This document shows, piece by piece, positions 26,001-34,714 of a DNA stretch of 64,000 nucleotides (positions are counted from its first letter, which is position 1; every line of letters begins with the position of its first letter). Made by a program: the position numbers and the translations under genes. Below the pieces are notes generated by a model, which ran no database searches, was not told the origin of the DNA, and saw only the letters and a list, made by a program, of their open reading frames with translations. Source of the stretch: Affinundibacterium macrobrachii (GTDB lineage Bacteria; Pseudomonadota; Gammaproteobacteria; Burkholderiales; Burkholderiaceae_D); the NCBI RefSeq assembly GCF_014652415.1, contig NZ_BMYT01000004.1, positions 274,127-338,126 of the forward strand, read 5' to 3'.

Positions 26001-29000
26001 ATGTCTGATAATAAAACTCCCCAAAAATCACCAAAAAAAATGCCTGCAGACTTGAAGGCTTTGCGTGACAGCCTGCGTCAAGCGGCACAACAACAAGTCA
26101 AACCCGCTGGATTTCCTAAAAAGGATAAGCAAGCCAAGCCTGCTGCACCCCAAAGTCATTCAGGAAGTGGTGCTAAAAACACTAGTCAGCCAGGAAATTT
26201 GTCGCCGCGGCCAGCCACGCATAAGCATCAGCAAGCGAAGTCGCCACAAGCAAAAAAGACAGAGACTCGACCAGAGCCTAGTCTGCCATTTCGCAACCCA
26301 CCGCCGGTAATTACTTATCCAGAAGAATTACCGGTCTCGGGCAGACGTGATGAAATCGCTGAAGCGCTCAAAAAACATCAAGTCATTATCGTCTGCGGTG
26401 AAACCGGTTCGGGTAAGACCACGCAGCTACCAAAGATTTGTTTGGAATTGGGGCGCGGCCAAAAGGGTTTGATCGGGCATACGCAACCGCGTCGTATAGC
26501 GGCATCATCGACTGCGAAACGCATCGCGCAGGAACTCAATTCGCCGTTAGGCGAGCATGTCGGCTTTAAAGTCCGATTCACCGATACTTTGAGCAAAGGC
26601 GCATCGGTCAAGCTGATGACCGACGGTATTTTGCTGGCAGAAACGCAGACTGATCCACTGTTACGTCAATACGACACAATCATCATCGATGAAGCGCATG
26701 AGCGCAGTTTGAATATCGACTTCTTGCTTGGCTATCTCAAACAGATCTTGCCTAAACGTCGTGATCTCAAAGTCATCATTACTTCAGCGACGATCGATGC
26801 GCAAAGATTCGCCAATCATTTTGGTGAACACGGCAAAGCAGCACCAGTGATTGAAGTATCAGGACGTTTGTATCCAGTAGAAGTGCGCTATCGTCCGATA
26901 CAAGCGGATGAAAAAGACAAAGAACGCGATCTGATGGTAGCGATCACCGACGCAGTCGATGAATTATGTCGATTAGGTTCCGGCGATGTCTTGGTGTTTT
27001 TGCCGGGTGAACGCGAAATTCGCGATGCCGCCGAAGCGCTGCGCAAACATCATCCACCGCATGTAGAAATCTTGCCTTTGTTTGCCCGACTGTCGGCACA
27101 AGAACAAGAACGTGTGTTCAAAATTTCCAATGCTCGACGTATTGTGTTAGCGACCAACGTGGCAGAAACCTCGCTGACCGTGCCGGGCATACGCTATGTG
27201 GTCGATGCAGGTTTGGCACGCGTCAAGCGCTATAGCTATCGTAATAAAGTCGAGCAATTACAAGTCGAAGCGATCGCCCAATCGGCGGCCAATCAGCGTG
27301 CAGGTCGTTGCGGTCGTGTCGCTGCAGGTGTGTGTATTCGACTGTATGACGAGCAAGAATTTAAACAACGTGCCGCGTTCACCGAGCCAGAAATTTTGCG
27401 CTCATCTTTGGCGTCGGTCATTTTGCGAATGAAGTCTTTACGCTTGACGGATGTTGAAACTTTCCCATTCATCGAACCACCTTTGGGGCGTGCAATCGCC
27501 GATGGTTATCAACTCTTGCAAGAGCTGGGTGCGATGGACGACAGCAATCAGTTAACTGCAGTTGGTAAAGAGCTTGCAAAGCTGCCGCTAGATCCCCGCG
27601 TAGGCCGCATGATTTTGGCGGCACGAGATAATCAAGCTTTGAGTGAAGTCTTGATTATTGCAGCCGCTTTGTCGGTACAAGACCCACGCGATCGTCCGAT
27701 GGATGCACAAAGCGCAGCCGACCTAGCGCACAAAAAATTTGCGGATGAAAAATCCGAATTCACGTCCTATCTCAAAATCTGGAAATGGTTTGAAGACGCG
27801 ATTGAACACAAAAAAAACAATCGTCAATTACAAGACAATTGCCGCAGCAATTTTCTAAGCCAAATGCGTTTGCGTGAATGGCGCGAAGTGCATTCGCAAT
27901 TGTTGACCATCGTCAAAGAGCAAGGCTGGCGTGTGAATGAAACGCCCGCCACTTATGAGCAATTACACCTTTCCTTGTTGACGGGTTTGCTAGGCAATAT
28001 CGGTTTTAAGTCGGAAGAAGATACGCACTACTTAGGCGCGCGCGGCATCAAGTTTTATGTGTGGCCAGGTTCTTACTTGGCGAAAAAAGCTGGTAAATGG
28101 ATCATGGCTGCTGAGTTAGTTGATACCACGCGTTTGTATGGTCGTTGCCTCGCACAGATACAACCTGAATGGTTAGAAAAAGTTGGGGGTCATTTACTCA
28201 AAAAATCTTACGGCGAACCACGCTGGGAAAAACGTACGGGACAAGTGTCCGGCTTTGAACGCGCGACCTTGTATGGCTTGGTTGTGTACAGCCAAAGACG
28301 CATACAGTATGGCCTGACGCACCCTAAAGAAGCGCGTGAAATTTTTATTCGTGATGCGCTAGTCGAAGGTGATTTCGATACGCGCGCGCCGTTTTTAGCT
28401 TTCAATCAAAAACTGATACGCGAGATTGAAAACATCGAACATAAATCACGTCGGCAAGACGTGTTAGTCGATGATCATTTAATCGCCGCGTTCTACGACA
28501 AACATTTACCGGCCGATGTCTACAATGCGGTCTTGTTTGAGCAATGGCATAAAGAAGCGACAAAAAATAATCCCAAGCTACTCTATTTAAACAAAGACGA
28601 GTTGATGCGGCATGAAGCAGCTGGCGTTACCACCGACTTTTTCCCTAAGCTCATGCAAGTCTCTGGCGTGGGTTTGCAACTGTCGTATCACTTCGAACCG
28701 GGTAGTCCGCGCGACGGCGTGACGTTATGGATTCCTTTGTTCTCCTTAAATCAAGTTTCCGCCGAACGTTGCGAATGGCTAGTGCCAGGCATGCTCAAAG
28801 AAAAAGTACAGCTATTACTCAAATCACTGCCGCAAAAAATCCGTCGTCATTGTGTTCCTTTACCGGATTACGCAGCCGGATTTTGTGAGCGCAATGAATT
28901 TGGTAAAGGCAATTTCTTAGAAACCTTGATCGCCGATATTCGTGAACAAAAAGGTTTGCAATGTCTGAGCACGGATTTTAAATTTGAGCAATTACCCGCG

Positions 29001-30122
29001 CATCTGACGATGAATTTTAAAATCATCGACGAACACGGACGTCAATTAGAGATGGGCCGTAACCTCGCCACGTTACGTGCCGAATTCGGCTCACAAGCGC
29101 GTGAGAGTTTTCAGAAGATTGCCAGTGCTGACAAATTAGCTTTGTTAGATAGCTCTAAATCAGCAGCAACCGAATCCTTAGTTAACCGTCATTCCCGCGA
29201 AAGCGGGAATCCAGTGTCGTCAAGTTCAGCAAACACTGCGAGCAAATCGGAAACAAAAGCCCCAGCAATCCAACAAGAAAACTTAACCGCATGGACCTTC
29301 GACGAACTACCAGAACTACTCGAAGTCCAACAAGGCAAACAAACCTTAATCGGATACCCAGCCTTAGTCGATAAACAAACGCATTGCCACATCGAAGTCT
29401 TTGATGATCCCGACGAAGCTGCACGCGTACATCACGTGGGCTTACGTCGTTTGTTCGCCTTGCAGATGAAAGAGCAAGTCAAGTTCTTAGAAAAGAATAT
29501 TCCGAGCTTGCAGCAAATGGGCATGCAATTTATGTCGCTAGGTTCACAAGAAGAGTTGCGCGAACAAATCGTCACGGCTGCCTTAGATCGTGCCTTCATG
29601 CAATCGCCATTACCGAAAAATTCTGGCGAGTTTAATAAACGCCGCGATGAAGGCAAAGCTAGACTCAATCTACTAGCCAACGAAATAGCGCGTTTAGCAG
29701 GCTTAATTTTGGCGGAATATTACAGCCTACCGAAGAAGCTACAAGGCCTAAAAGCGCACGCGCAAGCGGCAGCTGATATGCAACAACAATTGCAAAACTT
29801 AGTCACCAAACGCTTCATCGCCGAAGTCGATTTCGCCCAGTTAGCCCATTATCCGCGTTACTTGAAAGCGATCACGGTACGCATGGACAAACTCCGCGCC
29901 GATCCTGCCCGTGATGCGAAGTTAATGGCAGAGTGGAACATCGTCGCGCAGCCATGGCAACGTACGCCGCGTCGATCCGGTGTGGATGCTGATCCTAAGT
30001 TGATTGAGTTTCGCTGGTTGTTAGAGGAGTTGCGTGTGTCTTTGTTTGCGCAGGAGTTGAAGACGCCTATGCCTGTGTCGGTTAAGAGGTTGCAGAAGGT
30101 TTGGGAGAGTTTGTTGCGGTAG
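26001..30122 (+). CDS. hrpA: ATP-dependent RNA helicase HrpA
   Basis: This 1373-aa DEAH-box helicase has a basic, low-complexity N terminus (about 1-100), Walker A GETGSGKTT near residue 133, DEAH, the HrpA helicase C motifs (TNVAETSLTVPGIRYVVD, QRAGRCGR), then HA2, OB-fold and the long HrpA-specific C-terminal domain (DUF3418). HrpA unwinds RNA and in E. coli helps resolve stalled ribosomes. The ATG at 26001 lies 10 nt after a TATAAT; longer in-frame starts would overlap argA. A repeat-derived segment encoding NRHSRESGNPV is inserted in frame at about residue 1063, inside a linker. Confidence 0.97.
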   Translation: MSDNKTPQKSPKKMPADLKALRDSLRQAAQQQVKPAGFPKKDKQAKPAAPQSHSGSGAKNTSQPGNLSPRPATHKHQQAKSPQAKKTETRPEPSLPFRNPPPVITYPEELPVSGRRDEIAEALKKHQVIIVCGETGSGKTTQLPKICLELGRGQKGLIGHTQPRRIAASSTAKRIAQELNSPLGEHVGFKVRFTDTLSKGASVKLMTDGILLAETQTDPLLRQYDTIIIDEAHERSLNIDFLLGYLKQILPKRRDLKVIITSATIDAQRFANHFGEHGKAAPVIEVSGRLYPVEVRYRPIQADEKDKERDLMVAITDAVDELCRLGSGDVLVFLPGEREIRDAAEALRKHHPPHVEILPLFARLSAQEQERVFKISNARRIVLATNVAETSLTVPGIRYVVDAGLARVKRYSYRNKVEQLQVEAIAQSAANQRAGRCGRVAAGVCIRLYDEQEFKQRAAFTEPEILRSSLASVILRMKSLRLTDVETFPFIEPPLGRAIADGYQLLQELGAMDDSNQLTAVGKELAKLPLDPRVGRMILAARDNQALSEVLIIAAALSVQDPRDRPMDAQSAADLAHKKFADEKSEFTSYLKIWKWFEDAIEHKKNNRQLQDNCRSNFLSQMRLREWREVHSQLLTIVKEQGWRVNETPATYEQLHLSLLTGLLGNIGFKSEEDTHYLGARGIKFYVWPGSYLAKKAGKWIMAAELVDTTRLYGRCLAQIQPEWLEKVGGHLLKKSYGEPRWEKRTGQVSGFERATLYGLVVYSQRRIQYGLTHPKEAREIFIRDALVEGDFDTRAPFLAFNQKLIREIENIEHKSRRQDVLVDDHLIAAFYDKHLPADVYNAVLFEQWHKEATKNNPKLLYLNKDELMRHEAAGVTTDFFPKLMQVSGVGLQLSYHFEPGSPRDGVTLWIPLFSLNQVSAERCEWLVPGMLKEKVQLLLKSLPQKIRRHCVPLPDYAAGFCERNEFGKGNFLETLIADIREQKGLQCLSTDFKFEQLPAHLTMNFKIIDEHGRQLEMGRNLATLRAEFGSQARESFQKIASADKLALLDSSKSAATESLVNRHSRESGNPVSSSSANTASKSETKAPAIQQENLTAWTFDELPELLEVQQGKQTLIGYPALVDKQTHCHIEVFDDPDEAARVHHVGLRRLFALQMKEQVKFLEKNIPSLQQMGMQFMSLGSQEELREQIVTAALDRAFMQSPLPKNSGEFNKRRDEGKARLNLLANEIARLAGLILAEYYSLPKKLQGLKAHAQAAADMQQQLQNLVTKRFIAEVDFAQLAHYPRYLKAITVRMDKLRADPARDAKLMAEWNIVAQPWQRTPRRSGVDADPKLIEFRWLLEELRVSLFAQELKTPMPVSVKRLQKVWESLLR
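29187..29214. repeat. dRS3-like palindromic repeat inside hrpA
   Basis: CGTC followed by ATTCCCGCGAAAGCGGGAAT (29191-29210) and CCAG is the common ATTCCC-N8-GGGAAT type of dispersed palindrome, well known in Neisseria as dRS3 and translated elsewhere as HSRESGNP. Here it keeps the hrpA frame and sits between two conserved regions in a Ser/Ala-rich linker. No second copy was found in this window. Confidence 0.75.
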
Positions 30123-30178
30123 GTTTTGGAGTATGTTTCGCGGAGAGATTTATTGGCATTAAATATTCTGGAATTTTA

Positions 30179-30895
30179 ATGAACATGAAAATTGTTACTT
30201 GGAATTGTAATGGTGCGTTTAGAAAAAAGTTTCGAGAAGTCGAGAAACTTGATGCTGATCTATACATTATCCAAGAGTGTGAAAATCCAGAGTTCGTCAT
30301 TGGAGAATTCAAAGACTGGGCAACAAATTATCGTTGGATTGGTACAAATAAAAATCGTGGTTTGGCGATTTTTGCTACTAAAGAAATTGACTTGATAAGC
30401 TTAGATTGGGCTAGTAATAACTTGGAGTTATTTCTTCCTGTTCGAATCAATAATTCATTTAATTTAATTGGTGTTTGGACAAAGCAGGCGAACTCTCCAA
30501 CATTTGCTTATATTGGTCAGCTATGGAAATACCTGAGCTTGCATAAGTCAAAGTTTGCTGAGCCGACTATACTTTGCGGTGATTTTAATAGTAATAAAAT
30601 TTGGGATGTTTGGGATAGATGGTGGAATCATAGTGATGTGGTTCGTGAGTTAGAGCAAGTCAATATGAGTAGTCTCTATCATCGTGCTACTGGAGAGTTG
30701 CAAGGTGAAGAGTCAAAACCAACCTTTTTTCTACAGAAAAAACTCGAAAAGCCATATCACATCGATTACGCATTTGCGACTGATGACCTGTTTGATTGTA
30801 ATGAGAATGTGGTGGAGTTATTTTCGCCGCAAGAGTGGTTAAAATTTAGTGATCATATTCCGTTGGTTTTTACTATCAACGCTCGCAAAAATTAG
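30179..30895 (+). CDS. Endonuclease/exonuclease/phosphatase (EEP) family protein
   Basis: This 238-aa protein has the EEP-fold landmarks: MKIVTWNCNGAF at the start, DLYIIQECEN (metal-binding glutamate), LCGDFNSNKIWD, and the closing KFSDHIPLVF with the catalytic Asp-His. It probably cuts DNA, RNA or a phosphodiester; the substrate is unknown. Codon use and base composition are clearly more AT-rich than hrpA just upstream, and the gene lies between hrpA and a repeat island, which suggests recent acquisition. An ATG at 30185 is an equally possible start. Confidence 0.85.
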   Translation: MNMKIVTWNCNGAFRKKFREVEKLDADLYIIQECENPEFVIGEFKDWATNYRWIGTNKNRGLAIFATKEIDLISLDWASNNLELFLPVRINNSFNLIGVWTKQANSPTFAYIGQLWKYLSLHKSKFAEPTILCGDFNSNKIWDVWDRWWNHSDVVRELEQVNMSSLYHRATGELQGEESKPTFFLQKKLEKPYHIDYAFATDDLFDCNENVVELFSPQEWLKFSDHIPLVFTINARKN

Positions 30896-30906
30896 ACGAA
30901 AGTTTC

Positions 30907-31220
30907 GTAGGGTGGGCAGCTTTTTCTGTCCACGCGGAAATAGTCAATTTTATTCGCGCGCAAGTCACTGATTTTTATCTGAATATTTACTTGCAAACGT
31001 GCTCATCTTTCACAGGTCGGGTGTGGCCCGACAACCACTCACTTTCTTTGCTTCGCCAAAGAAAGTAAGCAAAGAAAGGCGACCACGCTGCCACTGGCCT
31101 TCGGCTTCCCAATTGTGCAAGACAAAAAATGGGAAAGCTTCGAAACTCGCCTACGGCTCAAACAACGAAGCTTTCTTTATCCATTTTCTGTCCTGCACAA
31201 TTGGCAGTGTCAGAAGTGGA
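30907..31220 (+). repeat. Structured repeat element, copy A
   Basis: This is the first of two direct copies spaced 375 bp apart. In order it contains a GTAGGGTGGGCAG...CTGTCCACGC hairpin, a TCGGG-TGTGG-CCCGA hairpin at 31017-31031, CTTTCTTTG/CAAAGAAAG (31042-31050 with 31057-31065) plus a competing partner AAGCAAAGAAAG at 31067-31078, and a long hairpin at 31109-31204. The long hairpin has stems CCAATTGTGCA/TGCACAATTGG, GACAAAAAATGG/CCATTTTCTGTC and GAAAGCTTCG/CGAAGCTTTC. It has no credible gene: reading frames through it are low-complexity and not conserved between copies at the protein level. Confidence 0.85.
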
Positions 31221-31281
31221 ACGGCGTTAAAGTCAAAAGCAACAGCAACAGCAAAACATACATTATCAACCGTAAAGAATA

Positions 31282-31593
31282 GTAGGGTGGGCAGGTATTT
31301 TTGCCCACGCGAAAATAGCCATTTTTATTCGCTCCGAAGCCTTCGATTTTTATCCAAATATTTACCTGCAAACACGCTCGTCGTTCACAGGTCGGGAGTG
31401 GCCCGACAGCCACTCACTTTCTTTGCTTCGCCAAAGAAAGTAAGCAAAGAAAGGCGACCACGCTGCCACTGGCCTTCGGCTTCCCAATTGTGCAAGACAA
31501 AAAATGGGAAAGCTTCGAAACTCGCTACGCTCAAACAACGAAGCTTTCTTTATCCATTTTTTGTCCCGCACAATTGGCAGTGTCAGAAGTGGA
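31282..31593 (+). repeat. Structured repeat element, copy B (direct)
   Basis: This copy is nearly identical to copy A over its right two thirds and more diverged at its left end. The TCGGG-AGTGG-CCCGA hairpin is at 31392-31406 and the long hairpin at 31484-31577. Here GACAAAAAATGG pairs perfectly with CCATTTTTTGTC, whereas copy A has one mismatch. The left-end hairpin GTGGGCA/TGCCCAC is also perfect here. Confidence 0.85.
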
Positions 31594-31715
31594 TGTAAGT
31601 CAAAAGCAAAGTCAAAAGCAACACCAAAACAATCAGCATCAACGGTCGAACATTCTTCTATTACCAGTTGTAGGTCGTTGCTTTTGTTTTTGATCTACCC
31701 CCGTTTGAGACGATG

Positions 31716-32064
31716 TAATTTGTGCCTCACAGAAAATGGATAAGAAAGTGTTGTTGTCTGAGGTGGAGCAGGGAATTCGAGGCGCATGCGCCTCGCCTGC
31801 GGAACGATGTTCGCTTGCAAGCGAACATTCCTGAGAACAGTTTCAACACTTTCCCATTTTTTTGTGACGCACAAATTATGCTGAAGCGCAGCGTAAGCAC
31901 CCGAGGGGAGATTGATGGGGTTTCGCAAAGTATGCTTTGCGCCATCAATCTCTAAGCTGCTTGCAAGCAGCGCAGTGGAGACTCTACGGTCGCCTTTTTT
32001 GGATTACCTTTTTTGGCGAAGCAAAAAAGGTAATTGGCTGTCGGGCCACACCCGACCTGTGAAC
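31716..32064 (-). repeat. Structured repeat element, copy C (inverted, diverged)
   Basis: This is the same architecture on the minus strand with changed sequence. Outer stems TAATTTGTGC/GCACAAATTA (31716-31725 with 31869-31878) and GAAAGTGTTG/CAACACTTTC (31744-31753 with 31844-31853) replace the A/B stems pair for pair. ATTACCTTTTTTG/CAAAAAAGGTAAT at 32003-32034 replaces the CTTTCTTTG hairpin, and TCGGG-CCACA-CCCGA is at 32041-32055. The inner loop is enlarged to 90 nt and holds two perfect palindromes: 18 nt at 31778-31795 and 22 nt at 31807-31828. Further hairpins lie at 31908-31952 and 31956-31971. No gene was found between 30896 and 32245. Confidence 0.8.
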
Positions 32065-32152
32065 TTAATGAACTTGCGAACGCAATTCCAATGCCAAAAA
32101 TCAAAACTATTGAATATTATCCCCAACAAATTATTCTCGTAGTAACTCAAGC

Positions 32153-32195
32153 GCCCTCATCCCCAACCCTTCTCCCGCCTGCGGGAGAAGGGAGC
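32153..32195. repeat. Palindromic repeat beyond the 3' end of cydB
   Basis: CCCTTCTCCCGC-CT-GCGGGAGAAGGG (32167-32192), preceded by CCCTCATCCCCAA, is a repeat type common in many proteobacterial genomes. It sits about 50 bp past the cydB stop on the minus strand, so its very stable hairpin could protect or end the cydAB mRNA. Confidence 0.75.
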
Positions 32196-32245
32196 TTAGT
32201 TTTGACTCGACCTTGGACCTAATCCTGCTCGTGAGATGAACGCTC

Positions 32246-33280
32246 TCAATATTCCAGCAAAGTCGCCTTACCCCAAAATATCCGATAAGCCATCACCGTG
32301 TAAGCAATGATGACAGGAAGAACGATACATGCGCCAACGAAAATAATCATCAAAGATTCTGGTGCGCTTGCGGCCTGCCAGATCGTGATTTTGTCGATGA
32401 TGAGGTAAGGGAATAAGCTGTATGCCAAGCCGTGAAATGCCAAGAAGAATATTCCTACGGTGCTGGCGAATGGTGTCCAAATCCAGCGTTGGTTCGCTTG
32501 TACTAACTGCGCGGGTAGGCGTTTTAAGATTCTATCGATCCACCAAAATAAAATGGCAGTGATCATTGGGATAGGGAATAGCAATATAAAGTTAGGAAAG
32601 CTAAACCACTTTTCCGCAATGCTGGGGCTGGCAAATGGCGTGACGATGGAGATGGTGGCGATGCCAACGCCTGCTAACCATAAACTGCGTCTTGCCCAAG
32701 TTGCTGCTTTGATTTGTAGTTGTCCTTCTGATTTCATCAATAGCCAGGTTGCACCTAATAGGCAATAAGCAGCCATTAAGCATAAGCCAATCAAACTAGC
32801 GAAGGCATAGCTCCAAAAACTGGTTTGAAATCCCAATACCAACATACCTAACATAAAGCCCTGTGAAAAGGCGGCGAGGATGGAGCCGATATGAAAGGCG
32901 CGGTTCCATGCTGGTTTATTTTGTGCGTGGGCTTTTACTCGAAAATCGAAAGCCACGCCGCGCAAAATTAACCCTAGCAACATGATCGCGACTGGAAAAT
33001 ACAGCGCGCCTAGTATTTGCCCGTGTGCAGTCGGAAATGCGACCAATAGAATGCCGACGCCTAATACCAACCAAGTTTCGTTCGCATCCCAGAAGGGACC
33101 GATAGAGGCGATCATGATGTCTTTTTCCGCATCATTCGCATGGCGCATCAGGATGCCGACACCGAGATCGTAGCCATCTAGAATCACGTAGGCCAACATC
33201 GCTAAGCCCATAACGACGAGAAAGGCGAGTGGTAGCCAACCTGCGGCTTGGGATAAATCTGGGTAGAGTGGGGTGATCAT
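32246..33280 (-). CDS. cydB: Cytochrome bd-type ubiquinol oxidase subunit II
   Basis: This 344-aa integral membrane protein has the CydB opening (MLAYVILDGYDLGVGIL, GPFWDANETWLVLGVGILL; landmark DANETWLV) and about eight membrane helices. Together with CydA it forms the bd-type terminal oxidase, which reduces oxygen with high affinity in the inner membrane. It starts 3 bp after the cydA stop. No CydX-like small gene follows. The length fits the shorter CioB/CydB group. Confidence 0.95.
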   Translation of the reverse strand: MITPLYPDLSQAAGWLPLAFLVVMGLAMLAYVILDGYDLGVGILMRHANDAEKDIMIASIGPFWDANETWLVLGVGILLVAFPTAHGQILGALYFPVAIMLLGLILRGVAFDFRVKAHAQNKPAWNRAFHIGSILAAFSQGFMLGMLVLGFQTSFWSYAFASLIGLCLMAAYCLLGATWLLMKSEGQLQIKAATWARRSLWLAGVGIATISIVTPFASPSIAEKWFSFPNFILLFPIPMITAILFWWIDRILKRLPAQLVQANQRWIWTPFASTVGIFFLAFHGLAYSLFPYLIIDKITIWQAASAPESLMIIFVGACIVLPVIIAYTVMAYRIFWGKATLLEY

Positions 33281-33283
33281 GAT

Positions 33284-34675
33284 TTACGCTCTAAGTGTGG
33301 TGGTGAATGTTGGCGTTGTTGGTGTCGCTACTGCTGCTGAATTAGCTGTCGAATCCGTGCGATCTGCTTTGCGGGCTAAATAAAAGACGACAGAGATGTA
33401 CGAAATAATCAAAAAAACATATAGCGCTAAATACATCGCTAGCGAACTCGCTAGCATAGGGACAGGCACTTTGGCTGCCGCTTCTGCAGTGGTGAGGACA
33501 CCTTGTACCAAGTAAGGTTGACGACCAATTTCGGTGGTGTACCAACCTGCCAGCAAAGCAATCCAACCGGAAAAGCTCATTGCAATCAAAGAGCGTGAAA
33601 CGAGCGTTGGTAAAGCTGGTTTGCGCCAAACAAACCAGCAGGCCAGCCAAGATATCGCCAACATCAGCAAGCCAACACCGACCATGACGCGAAACGCGAA
33701 AAAGACGGGTGCTACTGGTGGATGCTTGCCGACAAACTCATTGAGCCCTTTGAGTTCTCCATTGAGGTCGTGCGTGAGATAAAGCGAGGCTAGTTTTGGA
33801 ATCGCAATTTCAGCTTTATTCACACGATTTGTTTGATCGGGAATCGCGAACAGGACTGCGGGTGCACCTTGCTGAGTTTCCCAAATTCCTTCCATCGCAG
33901 CGATTTTTGCTGGTTGATGTTGTAAGGTGTTCAGTCCATGTAAATCACCAACGAGGATTTGCAAAGGGACCAGTATCGCCGCTAATGTGACACCCGTTTT
34001 AATACCAATCTGAATGTCGTCACTGCGTCCGCCACGTACGTAGCGATAAGCGCTAATACCCGCAATTAAAAATGCAACGGTTAAACCTGATGCCAGCATC
34101 ATATGCGTAAAACGATAGGGCATCGATGGATTGAAAATAATCTGTAACCAGCTGGTTGCATGCGCTTGGCCATTGATCATCTCAAAGCCGACTGGCGTAT
34201 GCATCCAAGAATTTAATGCGATGATCCAAAACACCGAGAGCGTAGTTCCGCTGGCGACCAAGATCGTGGCGATGGTGTGGAGTCGATTTCCCACACGCTT
34301 TTGACCAAACAACATAATGCCAAGAAAAGTCGCCTCTAAGAAGAACGCCGTCAAAATTTCATAGGCGAGGAGTGGTCCGGCGATGTTGCCGACAGTTTCC
34401 ATAAAGCCCGGCCAGTTGGTACCAAATTGAAAGCTCATGGTGATACCACTGACCACGCCTAACGCAAAACTGAGGGCGAAAATTTTCACCCAAAAATAGT
34501 AAGCGCGTTGCCAATGTTCTGCCTTGGTAATGTTGTAGCGCCATTTGAAAAACACCAGTACCCAGCCAAGTGCGATGCTGATGCTGGGGAATAAAATATG
34601 AAAGCTGATATTGGCGGCGAACTGAATGCGCGCTAACAGCATGGGGTCGAAAGTGCTTGCAAGTTCTGCTGACAT
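33284..34675 (-). CDS. cydA: Cytochrome bd-type ubiquinol oxidase subunit I (short Q-loop, Cio-like)
   Basis: This 463-aa haem-binding subunit has the N-terminal ARIQFAANISFHILFPS with the haem-ligand histidine, FQFGTNWPGF, MHTPVGFE, and the quinol-site end GWYTTEIGRQPYLVQGVL. The Q-loop lacks the long insertion of E. coli CydA, matching the cyanide-insensitive (Cio) type. About nine membrane helices are predicted. The C-terminal tail is Thr/Ala-rich. It is co-transcribed with cydB and follows the regulator gene by 39 bp. AGAAGAGAA serves as ribosome site. Confidence 0.95.
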   Translation of the reverse strand: MSAELASTFDPMLLARIQFAANISFHILFPSISIALGWVLVFFKWRYNITKAEHWQRAYYFWVKIFALSFALGVVSGITMSFQFGTNWPGFMETVGNIAGPLLAYEILTAFFLEATFLGIMLFGQKRVGNRLHTIATILVASGTTLSVFWIIALNSWMHTPVGFEMINGQAHATSWLQIIFNPSMPYRFTHMMLASGLTVAFLIAGISAYRYVRGGRSDDIQIGIKTGVTLAAILVPLQILVGDLHGLNTLQHQPAKIAAMEGIWETQQGAPAVLFAIPDQTNRVNKAEIAIPKLASLYLTHDLNGELKGLNEFVGKHPPVAPVFFAFRVMVGVGLLMLAISWLACWFVWRKPALPTLVSRSLIAMSFSGWIALLAGWYTTEIGRQPYLVQGVLTTAEAAAKVPVPMLASSLAMYLALYVFLIISYISVVFYLARKADRTDSTANSAAVATPTTPTFTTTLRA

Positions 34676-34714
34676 GATGGGTTCTCTTCTTCTCTTGAAA
34701 TAGCGAGCTAGCGA

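Noticed and set aside
29182..29424. Antisense frame in hrpA containing LDSRFRGNDG
   Set aside because: It is the other-strand reading of the dRS3-like palindrome, not a gene.
30999..31598. Open frame of 199 codons running through repeat copies A and B
   Set aside because: It spans two direct repeats, has repeated low-complexity content, no ribosome site, and the frame is not kept in the inverted copy; stem covariation shows the DNA is selected as structure.
32196..32245. Possible small cydX gene after cydB
   Set aside because: No start with ribosome site and no short hydrophobic helix was found downstream of cydB.
30896..32245. CRISPR array or insertion sequence in the repeat island
   Set aside because: Repeats are long, few and hairpin-rich, without regular short repeats and spacers, and no transposase gene is present.
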